From: JBBQTQ01 sp038213135
GTDB lineage: Bacteria > Actinomycetota > Thermoleophilia > Gaiellales > Gaiellaceae
Assembly: GCA_038213135.1 (NCBI GenBank)
Contig: JBBQTQ010000035.1
Span: forward strand, 1-26,295
Direction of reading: 5' to 3'
DNA length: 26,295 bases
The position numbers and the translations under genes are program-made. Shown piece by piece: positions 1 to 8,530 of this stretch. The notes beneath the pieces are model-generated. The model did not search any database. It was not told the origin of the DNA and saw only the letters and a list, made by a program, of their open reading frames with translations. The stretch's first letter is position 1, and every line of letters starts with the position of its first letter.

Positions 1-1830
1 TTCGTCTACCCCTCCAAGGGCTTCCAGGAGTTCATCGAGGCAGCTGCGCGCCTGCGCGACCGGGGCGTTTCCGCGAGCTACCTGATCGTCGGCGGCGCCG
101 TCCGCGGCGAGGAGTTCTTCCGGACGCTCGTCGGCCGCAGCCTCCAACTCGCCGACCTGACTCGGAACTACGAAGCGGAGGCCAAGCAGCTGGTGGCCGA
201 GCTCGGCCTGACCGACGTCATCCGCTTCATCCCGTTCACGCAGGACACGGCCAACCTCTACCAGGCCTCCGATGTCGTCGTCGCCCCCTCGCGCGGCCCG
301 GAGCTCGGGCGGCCCGTGATCGAGGCTGCGGCGAGCGGCGTTCCCGTCGTTGCCTCGGGCTCGCGGACGGGTGGCGGCGTCGTCGTTCCAGGCGAGACCG
401 GCGTCCTCGTCGAGGACTTCGGCGTCGACGCGCTCGCGAATGCTGTGGAGGAGCTGCTGCGCGATCCCGAGCGGCGCGCGAAGCTCGGGCGTGCCGCGCG
501 CGCCCACGCCGAGGCCAATTTCGATCCCGCCCGCAACGCACGCCGGATCGAGGCGATCTACCGCTCGATCGTGCCGGCCAGGACGCGGATCCCGATCCTC
601 TACGTCCACCACCGGCCGCAACTCGGCGGCGCTCCCTCGAGCCTCGCGCAGCTGATCGCAAACCTCGACAGTCGCTTCGAGCCGCACGTCTTCTGCCCAG
701 AGGGACCCGCCGCCGAGCTCTTCGAGAGCGTCGGCGCGACCGTCCACACCGGCGACATCTCGATCTTCGCGCACGCCTGGGACAGCCCCTACGAGGGCTT
801 ACGCTGGCTCGTCCTCAGCCGCGAGATCGCGGCGCTGCCGCCGCACCTCCGCCAACTCGAGCGCCTGATGCGCGAGCACCGCTTCCCGATCGTCCACCTC
901 AACGACTCGCCGCTCCTGCCCGCGGCAGCCGTCGCCCATCGCCACGGCGCCAAGGTCGTCTGGCACCTGCGTTCTGCGCTCGCAGGCGAGGGACGCGACC
1001 GCCGCAGCCGCGTGATCGCCACGCTCATGGAGCGCTGGGGCGACGCCGCGATCGCGATCGACCGCGACGTAGCCGCGCGCTTCCCGATCCGGCTGCCGCT
1101 GACGATCGTCCACAACAGCGTCAGCTCGGTCTCGAGCCCGCTGAACGGCAGCGGCAAGGTCAACCTCGGGTTGCCCGAGGACCGCGTCGCGATCGGCTTC
1201 GCCGGCTTCGTGCGCCGCCAGAAGGGCTGGCCGGAGCTGGTCGAGGCCGCCGAGATCCTCGTCGGCGATGACGTTCCGGCCCACTTCGTGATCATGGGCG
1301 GCGGCGTCCGCCCACCCGCCTACTTCCGCACGATTCGCGGCCGGGCGCTCGCCGCCGCGAATCTGCTCACCGACGAAGAGTCGGCAATCAAGGAGCTCGT
1401 GGCCGCGAAAGGCCTGCAGTCCCACTTCTCCTTCCTCCCCTTCACGGCCGAGACCGGCGAGATCTACGCCGCGCTCGACGTCGTCACGTTCCCGAACCAG
1501 GGCGTCGGCCTCGGCCGGCCCGTGCTCGAGGCGGCCATGTACGGCAAGCCGGTCGTCGCCTCCGGTTCGGTGGACGGCGCCGGCGTCCTGCTCCCGGATC
1601 GGACCGGGATCCTGCTCGAGGACCCGAGCCCCGAAGGCATCGCGGCGGCGCTGCGGCTCCTGATCGACAACCCCGCCCTGCGCCGGCGTCTGGGCAGGGC
1701 GGCGGCGCTGCATGCACAGGAGCGCTTCGACCCTGTCCGCAACGCAGAGGCTGTGGCAGCCGTCTACGACGAGCTGCTGGGGCTCAAGGAGTCGCCGACG
1801 ACGAGGCGCCCTTCCCTCGCGGTCGCGTAG
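1..1830 (+). CDS. Tandem two-domain GT4-type glycosyltransferase (5' end outside window)
   Basis: The reading frame is open from base 1 to the TAG at 1828-1830, so the gene begins upstream of the window; the first internal ATG/GTG is not its start. It predicts a cytoplasmic glycosyltransferase using a nucleotide-sugar donor. Two GT-B units lie in one polypeptide. The C-terminal donor-binding half of unit 1 (about bases 1-585) closely resembles the C-terminal half of unit 2 (about 1207-1785), sharing the patterns LGRPVxEAA, PVVASGS, TGxLxED and FDPxRNA. The N-terminal half of unit 2 starts near base 590 with YVHHRPQLGGAPSS. The usual E-x7-E donor motif is degenerate: the second Glu is kept, but the first position is Pro in unit 1 and Val in unit 2. 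Family membership is secure; donor and acceptor cannot be told. The last 47 bases overlap the end of the opposing glycosyltransferase gene. Confidence 0.85.
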   Translation, partial: FVYPSKGFQEFIEAAARLRDRGVSASYLIVGGAVRGEEFFRTLVGRSLQLADLTRNYEAEAKQLVAELGLTDVIRFIPFTQDTANLYQASDVVVAPSRGPELGRPVIEAAASGVPVVASGSRTGGGVVVPGETGVLVEDFGVDALANAVEELLRDPERRAKLGRAARAHAEANFDPARNARRIEAIYRSIVPARTRIPILYVHHRPQLGGAPSSLAQLIANLDSRFEPHVFCPEGPAAELFESVGATVHTGDISIFAHAWDSPYEGLRWLVLSREIAALPPHLRQLERLMREHRFPIVHLNDSPLLPAAAVAHRHGAKVVWHLRSALAGEGRDRRSRVIATLMERWGDAAIAIDRDVAARFPIRLPLTIVHNSVSSVSSPLNGSGKVNLGLPEDRVAIGFAGFVRRQKGWPELVEAAEILVGDDVPAHFVIMGGGVRPPAYFRTIRGRALAAANLLTDEESAIKELVAAKGLQSHFSFLPFTAETGEIYAALDVVTFPNQGVGLGRPVLEAAMYGKPVVASGSVDGAGVLLPDRTGILLEDPSPEGIAAALRLLIDNPALRRRLGRAAALHAQERFDPVRNAEAVAAVYDELLGLKESPTTRRPSLAVA

Positions 1831-2836
1831 CGCCGACGAGCGGCAGGAAGATCTCGACGAGCCGCTCGGCCCGGCGCTCGAAACTGAAGTTCTCCTGAAT
1901 CCGCCTGCGTGCCGCCTTCCCGAGCTCAGGCGAAGCGAGCGCTCGCGAGATGGCAGCGGCAGTAGCCGCTCCGTCGCCGTACGGAACGTGGATCCCCGCG
2001 TCGCCGACGACTTCGTTCAGCGCGTGGTTGTCGGTGACGACCGGTACGCACTCGCAGGCCATCGACTCGGCCGCCGCGAGACCGAAACCCTCGTGGGCAG
2101 AGACCTGCACGTAGACAGCGGCGCGGCGATAGAGAGCCAGCAGCTCGCCGTCGGAGATGAACCGCTCCGTGAAGGAGACGTTGTCGGTCGCGCTCTCCTG
2201 CAAACGCTGGAGCCCATCGTCGCCCCCGCCCCGGCCGACGACGACGAACGGAACGTCGGGCAAGAGCGACGCGGCCTCGATCATCGCAGGCAGGCCCTTG
2301 AGCGGTGCTGTCCTCCGCGTGATCTCGAAGCAGACACTCAGGACAAGCGGCTCTTTCTCCCCGGCAGGCGAGAAGCGCCCCACGTCGACACCCATCGGGA
2401 CGAGCTCGAGCCGCCGAGGCGTGGCGAGCGCCTTGATCCGCTCGAGCGAGTACGCGGACATCGAGAGAACCAGATCGGCGTAGCGCAGGCCGAGCTTCTG
2501 CCGTAGGCGGTTGTGAGGCCACTTGAGACCCCCCAGGCCGAGCTCGGGGACGTAGTCGACGTCAAGCCCGCCGGTCATCACTACCACCGGCCGCGAGTAG
2601 AGCCGCGCCAGCGCGATCGACTCGAGGGCATAGCCGGGGGCGAGGAACCAGAGCATCAGCGCCCGACCCTCGCCGCGCGCGAAGCGGCGCCTGAGCTCTG
2701 CGATCAGCCCGAACTTCCCACCACAGTCCTCGACCGCGATCCGCTCCGTGGCGATGTGCTCGCTCAGCGCCCGGACATCGGCCTCGACGAACGGGGAGTC
2801 GCGGTTCGGCGCGACGACGAGCAGGTCGGCGCCCAT
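1784..2836 (-). CDS. GT4-family glycosyltransferase
   Basis: This is a 350-residue GT-B glycosyltransferase expected to add one sugar to the lipid-linked oligosaccharide at the inner face of the membrane. The C-terminal half carries a good E-x7-E motif (E249 GFGLAAA E257), preceded by a typical LALYRRAAVYVQVS stretch; the basic donor-site segment lies near residues 173-182. The N-terminal half has the alternating strand/helix pattern of an acceptor domain. The ATG shares one base with the TGA of the upstream GT2 gene (TGATG), so the two are very likely translationally coupled. The 3' end runs 47 bases into the end of the convergent tandem glycosyltransferase gene. Substrate is unknown. Confidence 0.88.
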   Translation of the reverse strand: MGADLLVVAPNRDSPFVEADVRALSEHIATERIAVEDCGGKFGLIAELRRRFARGEGRALMLWFLAPGYALESIALARLYSRPVVVMTGGLDVDYVPELGLGGLKWPHNRLRQKLGLRYADLVLSMSAYSLERIKALATPRRLELVPMGVDVGRFSPAGEKEPLVLSVCFEITRRTAPLKGLPAMIEAASLLPDVPFVVVGRGGGDDGLQRLQESATDNVSFTERFISDGELLALYRRAAVYVQVSAHEGFGLAAAESMACECVPVVTDNHALNEVVGDAGIHVPYGDGAATAAAISRALASPELGKAARRRIQENFSFERRAERLVEIFLPLVGATRPRGKGASSSATP

Positions 2837-3741
2837 CAGCTCCGCTCGTCCAGCAGCCGCCGGTAGACCTCCCGCGAGGGGCGACTCTCCCTGCGGGCGG
2901 CCAGGATCTCGGGCAGCTCGACCACGATCCGAGCGAGCGCCGGCCCGATCAGGAGCGGGTGCCTAGGGAGGCGCATGAGCTCGCCTGTGAGCACACGCGC
3001 GACGCCTACGGCAGGGAAGCACTTGAGCGCGAAGCGGACGAGGTTGTGGTGTGCCGACCTGACGCGTTTCCGGCGCATCCCCTGCTCGCTCGTGGAGCGT
3101 CCTACGTGGTGGCGGAGACGAGCTCGGGGCACGTAGACCGTCTCCCAGCCGCGGAGCCACGCCCGCCAGCAGATGTCGAGCTCCTCGTACTCCATGAAGT
3201 AGCTCTCGTCGAAGCCTCCGAGCTCGAGCAGGCGCTCACGGCGAAGGAGCATCGCCGCCCCGTTTGCAAGCAGGGTCGTGGTCACGCCCTCTGCCGGCAC
3301 GTTCTGGTCGACCCGGAAGCCCGGCAGCGGCTGGCGCAGCAGCGGCCCGCGCCGGATCGTCGACCTCGCATGGATGACGCGCCCGCCCTCCCATTCCCGC
3401 TGGCAGGGATCGGCGGCGAAACGCTGCGGGTGCCCGTCGAGCTCCGCCGCGAGGAGCTCGAGGCAATCGAGATCGAACGCAACGTCGTTGTTTGCCAGGA
3501 GCAGAAACGGCGACCGAGCCGCTCGCGCGCCGACGTTGTAGAGGTGGCCGACGCCGCGATTCTCGGTCTCGAGCACGGTCGCGCCGAGGCCGCGCGCGAT
3601 CTCGCCGCTGCGATCGGTCGAGCCTGCGTCCACGACGAGCACCTCGCTCGGCGGGACCGTCTGACGTGCGAGGCTCTCGAGGCAGTCACCGAGCACCCGC
3701 TCACCCTGGTAGTTGGCGATGACGACCGCGACGTCGACCAT
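2836..3741 (-). CDS. GT2-family glycosyltransferase, rhamnosyltransferase-like
   Basis: A GT-A fold glycosyltransferase of 301 residues. Residues 1-10 (MVDVAVVIAN) and VLVVDAGSTD form the nucleotide-binding start. NND at 84-86 stands where the metal-binding DxD is found. FDESYFMEYEELDICWR (about 177-193) matches the catalytic region of WbbL-like rhamnosyltransferases. I chose the ATG at 3741 because GAGGAG lies five bases before it; an ATG 21 bases further upstream is in frame but adds only MRRRGVG. The gene overlaps the following GT4 gene by one base. It follows the secreted-protein gene with a gap of 59 bases. Rhamnose as donor is inference from family resemblance only. Confidence 0.87.
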   Translation of the reverse strand: MVDVAVVIANYQGERVLGDCLESLARQTVPPSEVLVVDAGSTDRSGEIARGLGATVLETENRGVGHLYNVGARAARSPFLLLANNDVAFDLDCLELLAAELDGHPQRFAADPCQREWEGGRVIHARSTIRRGPLLRQPLPGFRVDQNVPAEGVTTTLLANGAAMLLRRERLLELGGFDESYFMEYEELDICWRAWLRGWETVYVPRARLRHHVGRSTSEQGMRRKRVRSAHHNLVRFALKCFPAVGVARVLTGELMRLPRHPLLIGPALARIVVELPEILAARRESRPSREVYRRLLDERS

Positions 3742-3800
3742 TCCAACTCCTCGCCGCCGCAAATCGGTGGCGTTCTTGGGTCTTCCGAAGGAGACGCGCC

Positions 3801-4430
3801 CTACCGGCGTGCCCGCCGGACGCGACGAACTCCAAGCACTGCCGTGAAAAGAAGAAGCGCGATCATCGCAATTGTCACGCGGGTGCTGCCGGTGCTGAAA
3901 ACGGCGCTCAGGACGGAGCCCATGGATGCCCCGCTCGGCGGAGGCGGCACGACAACCGTCGGCCGCGCGTGCTGCGAAGGACGAGGCTGCGTTGTTGCCG
4001 GAGCAGGCACCTTTACCGGGGCGCTCGTTTTCCCAGGAGCGTGCTCGTATGCCGGAGTGCCCTTCTGCGCCGGAGCGTGCTCCTTCGCCGGAGGACGAGG
4101 AGACGGCTTGGCCGCCGGAGCCGGTTGCGGAGTCGATCCGCCCCCGCCACCCCCGCCGTAACCAGGACTGCTCACGATCGTGCTGAGTGCGTTCGCGTCG
4201 CCGCCGCCCTGTTTCTCGATCCGCTGGCGGACAGGCTTCGGCAGCGTTTTCCCGTGGCCGCCCTGACCAACAGGCCGGCCGCCGTTGCTCGTCGGAATCG
4301 TTTCAACGTACTCGGACACCGCGGAGGGGGGCGACCCGGGCGGCGGTTGCGGCGTGGCCGCACGTGCGCTCCCCGCGGCACCAACAGCGGCCGCACCGAA
4401 AAGGGATGCTGTAGCCAGCAGCCGGAGCAC
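3801..4430 (-). CDS. Secreted Pro/Ala-rich surface protein with C-terminal membrane anchor, family not recognised
   Basis: I do not recognise this 209-residue protein. It begins at a GTG (4430), the only start before an in-frame stop four codons upstream. Residues 1-24 look like a Sec signal peptide ending in SARA. There follows a short conserved-looking stretch (about 36-88: SEYVETIPTS, LPKPVRQRIE, GGGDANALSTI), seven glycines, and about 75 residues rich in Pro, Ala and Lys with a repeated EHAP. Next come one hydrophobic helix (IAMIALLLFTAVLG) and a basic tail RRVRRARR. This layout is that of a protein anchored at the outer face of the membrane with its tail inside, or of a sortase-like processed protein, though no LPXTG is present. 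It is divergent from the polymerase gene 100 bases away. A role in wall or polysaccharide attachment is only a guess. Confidence 0.7.
   Translation of the reverse strand: MLRLLATASLFGAAAVGAAGSARAATPQPPPGSPPSAVSEYVETIPTSNGGRPVGQGGHGKTLPKPVRQRIEKQGGGDANALSTIVSSPGYGGGGGGGSTPQPAPAAKPSPRPPAKEHAPAQKGTPAYEHAPGKTSAPVKVPAPATTQPRPSQHARPTVVVPPPPSGASMGSVLSAVFSTGSTRVTIAMIALLLFTAVLGVRRVRRARR
4137..4157 (-). repeat. Poly-glycine codon tract
   Basis: Seven consecutive glycine codons inside the secreted protein gene, read on the minus strand, separate its globular-looking N-terminal part from the Pro/Ala-rich linker. Codons vary, so it is not a simple slipping triplet repeat. Confidence 0.8.
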
Positions 4431-4482
4431 GCAAGCATGCTACCAAGGCTCACGTCCCCGACGAACGACATCGTTAGGCTTC

Positions 4483-4505
4483 GCCGCCGCGGTTGCCGCC
4501 GCGGT
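4483..4505. repeat. 11-bp direct repeat in the divergent intergenic region
   Basis: GCCGCCGCGGT occurs at 4483-4493 and again at 4495-4505, one base apart, in the 99-base space between the divergent starts of the secreted protein (4430) and the polymerase (4530). It could be a regulatory site or just G/C-rich low complexity. No clear -10/-35 pair was found in this gap. Confidence 0.3.
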
Positions 4506-4529
4506 GCTTGTCCCAGCCTGGTACTTCTG

Positions 4530-6545
4530 ATGTCCTTGCAAAAGCTCGACGAGGAGGCCCTTCCGATCGCAACTCTGAGTCCCGCCGAGCGGCGCCGGCC
4601 GCTGCTCGGGCGCCTCCCCCGAAGGGGGATCGCAATCACTCTCGGGATCGGCGGCGCGCTGTTCCTCTTCGCCTACAACCGGGGTGGGTATCCGATTGCG
4701 GACCGAAACCTCGCCGCGGTCATCGTCTGGTGGGTGCTCCTCGTCGGGTCACTCACCGGCGTCTGGACGCTGAGGCGAGTGCCGCGCGCGGCACTCGCCG
4801 GCGCCGCGTTACTAGCTGCGCTCACCGCGCTGACAGGAATATCGGCGGTGTGGGCCGGGAGCTCGGAGCGCGCGCTGAACGACTTCTGCGGGACGCTCTT
4901 CTACCTCGGCGTCTACGTACTCGTGGTGCTGGCCGTCGCGAGGCGAGATCTCGGGCGCTGGCTCGACGCCGTCGCCGTCGCGGCTGCAGCGACGGTCGTG
5001 CTAGGGCTCATCAGCCGCTACTTCCCGTCGCTGTTCGCTGCTGAGGCCGAACTCCGCTCAATCCCTGAAGCTGCGGGGAGGTTGAGCTTCCCGGTCGGTT
5101 ACTGGAACGGCCTGGCCGTCCTCGCCGCCCTCGGCGTTCCGCTCCTTCTGCGTGCTGCCCTCGCAGCCCGGGGGCCGGCCCTTCGCGGGTTGGCGTTGGC
5201 GCCACTGCCTGCGATCGCCGCCGCGATCTACCTTGCCTCCTCGCGGGGCGGTGCGCTCGCCTCGGCTCTCGCGATTCTCGTCTTCCTCGCAGCCACCCCG
5301 CGACGGGCCGCGACGCTGACCGCGCTTGCCGTCGCGTCGGGACCGACCGTGGCCGCGATAGCTGTCCAGAAGCACTATCCGCTTGTTGTCAACGGGCCCT
5401 TCGGCACGTCAGCCGCCGCAAGCCAAGGGCATGCTGCAGCGGCCTGGACAGCCGGCCTGTGTGCGCTCTGCGGCTTGGCGTATGCCGGGATCGCGATCGT
5501 CGCCGACCGACGTGGCCGACCCGTGGCTGTTCGAGTCGAGCGTGGCCTGTTGATCGCCCTGAGCGTTCTGGTCCTGGCAGGGGTCGCCGCCGCTAATCCT
5601 GTCGCGCGCCTCCACGCCTTCCAGCAACCGTACAAGGCGATCACCGGACCAAACTACGTCCAGTCTCATCTCTTCAGCGGAAATGGCGGCGGGCGCTGGC
5701 AGCTTTGGGCGACCGCCACGGACGCGTTGCGGACAAAGCCAGTGCTGGGGCGCGGGGCCGGTTCGTTCGAGGCGTGGGAGACCCAACACGGGACGCTCGG
5801 GTTCGTGCGCGACGCGCACTCCGCGTGCATGCAGACGCTTGCGGAGCTTGGAATCGTCGGGCTGCTTGTATTTGTCGCATTCCTGATCACGGGGCTCGCA
5901 ACCACCGCTGTGCGGTTCGCAGGTGCCCGGAGGGAGGAGAGGTGCGTGCTCGCAGCGCTGGTGGCTGCGTTCGTCGCGTACGTCTTCGCGATCGGCTTCG
6001 ACTGGTTCTGGCAGCTTCCCGCGGTCGGCGTGCTCGGAATCGTCTTCCTCGGCCTCCTCACGGGTCGAGGGACAACGGCTCCGCCAGATCCCGACTCTCC
6101 GTCAACACGTCCTCCCCCTGCGAAGCCTGGCCCGCGCATTCCGAGCGCACGTCACATGGCGATGGGAACGATGGCGCTCGTCGCAGTCGCTGCAATCTTC
6201 GCCGAAGGTCTGCCATTGCTCTCGCAACTCAGACTCGATGCGAGCCAGACCGCTGCCCGCAAGGGCGATCTCAACCGAGCGGTCAAGGAAGCGATCGCAG
6301 CGCGCGACTTGGCGCCCTGGGCAGCCTCGCCGTATCTCCAGGTGGCGCTCCTCGCCGAACGCGCAGGCGATCTGGCGCAGGCCCGCAACTGGATCACGGC
6401 CGCCACGCGCCAGGATCCTTCGGACTGGCGCCTCTGGCTCGTCGCTACACGCGTCCAGACAGAGGCCGGAGCGATCGCTGACGCGCGGCGCAGCCTTGCG
6501 AGGTTGCGCGAGCTGAACCCAAGCCTCCAGCTCGCAGCTTCCTGA
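4530..6545 (+). CDS. O-antigen polymerase/ligase-like membrane protein (Wzy_C family) with TPR-like C-terminus
   Basis: A multi-spanning membrane protein of 671 residues, predicted to polymerise or ligate lipid-linked glycan outside the membrane. Several hydrophobic helices begin near residue 30. The large extracytoplasmic loop and following helix carry Wzy_C/WaaL features: GGRWQLWATA, PVLGRGAGSFE, DAHSACMQTLAELGIVGLL. After the last helices, about residues 560-671 form a soluble region with TPR-like helices (KGDLNRAVKEAIAARDLAP; AGDLAQARNWITAATRQDP). The start is uncertain. ATG 4530 is used here but lacks a clear ribosome-binding site. An in-frame ATG at 4437, nine bases after GGAG, would add 31 residues and almost reach the divergent gene. 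Polymerase and ligase cannot be separated by sequence alone. Confidence 0.85.
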   Translation: MSLQKLDEEALPIATLSPAERRRPLLGRLPRRGIAITLGIGGALFLFAYNRGGYPIADRNLAAVIVWWVLLVGSLTGVWTLRRVPRAALAGAALLAALTALTGISAVWAGSSERALNDFCGTLFYLGVYVLVVLAVARRDLGRWLDAVAVAAAATVVLGLISRYFPSLFAAEAELRSIPEAAGRLSFPVGYWNGLAVLAALGVPLLLRAALAARGPALRGLALAPLPAIAAAIYLASSRGGALASALAILVFLAATPRRAATLTALAVASGPTVAAIAVQKHYPLVVNGPFGTSAAASQGHAAAAWTAGLCALCGLAYAGIAIVADRRGRPVAVRVERGLLIALSVLVLAGVAAANPVARLHAFQQPYKAITGPNYVQSHLFSGNGGGRWQLWATATDALRTKPVLGRGAGSFEAWETQHGTLGFVRDAHSACMQTLAELGIVGLLVFVAFLITGLATTAVRFAGARREERCVLAALVAAFVAYVFAIGFDWFWQLPAVGVLGIVFLGLLTGRGTTAPPDPDSPSTRPPPAKPGPRIPSARHMAMGTMALVAVAAIFAEGLPLLSQLRLDASQTAARKGDLNRAVKEAIAARDLAPWAASPYLQVALLAERAGDLAQARNWITAATRQDPSDWRLWLVATRVQTEAGAIADARRSLARLRELNPSLQLAAS

Positions 6546-6588
6546 TCAGAGCGGCTCGATCGCGCCTGTCGCGGCAAGCCATGCTGAC

Positions 6589-6619
6589 TTGTGGCACGTC
6601 CAGTGGAGCCTGTTATAAG
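6589..6619 (+). promoter_or_regulatory. Candidate sigma-70-type promoter before the phosphotransferase gene
   Basis: In the 132-base gap after the polymerase gene, TATAAG at 6614-6619 is a good -10 element in otherwise G/C-rich DNA. TTGTGG at 6589-6594 could be the -35, but the 19-base spacing is longer than ideal. A transcript from here would have a leader of about 50 bases before the ATG at 6678. Confidence 0.35.
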
Positions 6620-6677
6620 GTGTCCGTCTTGGCCGGGGCGCCTTGGACAATATGGCGAAGATCGAAGAGGTCAACAC

Positions 6678-7379
6678 ATGGCCGTAACCGAGAGCTACGA
6701 GGAGCTCTCAGGACCGGCTGTTTGGCTCGGGCCACAGGCGACCGGGACCACTAGGCATCGATCGTTTGCTGTCAAGCGCGCGTTCGACGTCGCCGTGTCG
6801 CTCGTGTTGCTCGTGCTTCTGTCGCCGCTCTTCGCCTATGCCGCGTTCCGCGTCCGACGCGGATCGCCGGGACCGGTGCTGTTTCGGCAGCGTCGACTCG
6901 GAATGCACATGCGCGAGTTCACGATGCTCAAGTTCCGGACGATGTACGTCGACGCTGATGACACGCCCCACCGTGCCTACATCGAGGCGACGATGAACGG
7001 TCACTCGACTACGAACGGTCGCGGCGTCTTCAAGCTGGAGCGCCGTGATGCGGTGACGCCGTTCGGCCGGCGGCTGAGACGGACAAGCCTGGACGAGCTT
7101 CCGCAGCTGGTCAACGTTCTCCGCGGCGAGATGTCGCTTGTCGGACCACGGCCGTGTATCCCGTACGAGATCGAGCATTTCGACGAGCACCACTTCGAAC
7201 GCTTCCTGGTTCCAGCCGGAATGACAGGCCTCTGGCAAGTGACTGCACGTGCTCGCGCGACATACCGCGAAGCGGTAGAACTCGACGTGATCTACGCTCG
7301 AACGTTCTCGCTGCGCCTCGACGCCTGCATCCTTGCGAGGACACCGCTTCAGTTCTTGAACATCGACGGCACAGAGTGA
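6678..7379 (+). CDS. Undecaprenyl-phosphate sugar phosphotransferase (bacterial sugar transferase family)
   Basis: Predicted to transfer a sugar-1-phosphate from a nucleotide sugar to undecaprenyl phosphate, the first membrane step of the glycan chain. At 233 residues it is the short PglC/WbaP-core type: one hydrophobic segment (about 36-55, VAVSLVLLVLLSPLFAYAAF), then SPGPVLFRQRRLG, FTMLKFRTM, the catalytic Asp-Glu pair in TSLDELPQL, and SLVGPRP. ATG 6678 was chosen because GAAGAGG lies about eight bases upstream; the longer frame starting at 6591 has no family similarity at its N-terminus. The long N-terminal membrane domain of WcaJ-like enzymes is absent. It overlaps the next gene by GTGA. 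Confidence 0.93.
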   Translation: MAVTESYEELSGPAVWLGPQATGTTRHRSFAVKRAFDVAVSLVLLVLLSPLFAYAAFRVRRGSPGPVLFRQRRLGMHMREFTMLKFRTMYVDADDTPHRAYIEATMNGHSTTNGRGVFKLERRDAVTPFGRRLRRTSLDELPQLVNVLRGEMSLVGPRPCIPYEIEHFDEHHFERFLVPAGMTGLWQVTARARATYREAVELDVIYARTFSLRLDACILARTPLQFLNIDGTE

Positions 7380-8449
7380 GAGCTGCGCCCTCGAACGGGC
7401 GTGGAGCCGAGTCCGACATAGATGCACCGGTCCGCATCGGAGTCGTTGGCCTCGGCTACTGGGGACCAAACCTCGTCCGTAATCTCCAGGAATTGCCGTG
7501 CGCAGAGGTGATCGCTGTCTGCGATCAGCAAGCGGATGCCTTGCGACGAATCGCCGGCCGCTATCCCGCGCTTCAGACGACGACGGACTTCGACGATCTC
7601 CTGCGTGATCCGACGATCGAGGCGGTGGCGATCGCCACGCCGGCGTCGAGCCATTTTCCGCTCGCCGCGGCAGCGCTGAAGGCCGGGAAGCATGTTTTCG
7701 TCGAGAAGCCGCTCGCTGACTCCTCCAAGGCCGCACGCGAGCTGATCCAACTCGCGGAGGAGCGGGAGCGCGTGCTGATGCCGGGCCACACGTTCCTGTA
7801 CAGCCCTGCGGTCAACCTCATTCGCGATCTGATTCAGTCCGGCGACCTCGGTGAGATCTACTTCATCTCGACGAGCCGCGTCAACCTTGGGCTACACCAG
7901 CCTGACGCCAGCGTCGTCTGGGATCTAGGGCCGCACGACCTCTCGATCCTGCTCTACTGGTTGGAGGAGCTGCCGCAGCAGGTCAGCGCGATGAGCCGCG
8001 GGTGCATCATCCCGGATGTGCCCGACGTCGCCTTCATTAGCTTGATGTACGAGAGCGGAACGATCGCCCACGTCGAGCTCTCCTGGCTCGCCCCCAGCAA
8101 GCTGCGGAGAACCGCGATCGTGGGCTCGGAGAAGATGGTGGTCTATGACGACACGTCCAACGAGCCGGTACGAATCTTCGACTCCGGAGTGATGCCGCGC
8201 GATCCCGAAACCTTCGGGGAGTACCAGCTCACGTACCGCACGGGCGACATCATCTCGCCGCGGCTCGACGTCGCAGAGCCAATCTATCGCGAGATGGAGG
8301 ACTTCTGCGCTTCTCTCCGCGGGGCCTCCGCGACCCGCTCGTCAGCGCAGCTCGGGCTACAGGTGGTCGAGATTATTGAGGCGATCGACCGGTCGATTGC
8401 AAGCGGCCGCTCAGTGGACACTCTGCCGCGGGCCTCATCCCGTCGCTAA
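7376..8449 (+). CDS. Gfo/Idh/MocA-family sugar oxidoreductase
   Basis: An NAD(P)-dependent oxidoreductase of 357 residues that probably acts on a nucleotide sugar. The N-terminal Rossmann fold shows IGVVGLGYWG (21-30), the conserved EKP at 110-112, and a second-domain WDLGPHDLS (182-190) with Asp183 and His187 in the catalytic region. The start is the GTG at 7376, whose last bases overlap the TGA of the phosphotransferase gene; no other start precedes the Rossmann motif. In other clusters such enzymes (WbpB/WlbA) oxidise C3 of UDP-N-acetyl-glucosaminuronate so that an aminotransferase can act. A DegT aminotransferase is present at 23382-24572. That specific role here is inference. Confidence 0.9.
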   Translation: MRAAPSNGRGAESDIDAPVRIGVVGLGYWGPNLVRNLQELPCAEVIAVCDQQADALRRIAGRYPALQTTTDFDDLLRDPTIEAVAIATPASSHFPLAAAALKAGKHVFVEKPLADSSKAARELIQLAEERERVLMPGHTFLYSPAVNLIRDLIQSGDLGEIYFISTSRVNLGLHQPDASVVWDLGPHDLSILLYWLEELPQQVSAMSRGCIIPDVPDVAFISLMYESGTIAHVELSWLAPSKLRRTAIVGSEKMVVYDDTSNEPVRIFDSGVMPRDPETFGEYQLTYRTGDIISPRLDVAEPIYREMEDFCASLRGASATRSSAQLGLQVVEIIEAIDRSIASGRSVDTLPRASSRR

Positions 8450-8530
8450 CGAGCGGACTACCGCGGAGGCGGACATGTCCATGACATCGAATCCAGCGAG
8501 CGCTTCCGGCCCGTCCAGTCGCAGCGAGTC

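Noticed and set aside
2959..4161. Long rightward open frame of 400 codons across the GT2 and secreted protein genes
   Set aside because: It is antisense to two genes with clear family motifs, a signal peptide and an overlap junction. Its own product is charged low-complexity sequence with no recognisable domain, as expected of shadow frames in high-GC DNA.
4285..4530. Small rightward open frame ending AAAVLVPAWYF with a TGATG link to the polymerase start
   Set aside because: The hydrophobic end is tempting as a leader peptide, but most of the frame is antisense to the secreted protein's N-terminus and no start or ribosome-binding site lies near the hydrophobic part.
8471..8480. Perfect 10-bp palindrome GGACATGTCC in the gap after the oxidoreductase gene
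   Set aside because: It lies downstream of both flanking genes' coding ends, with no promoter to regulate; expected by chance at this size in a window this long.
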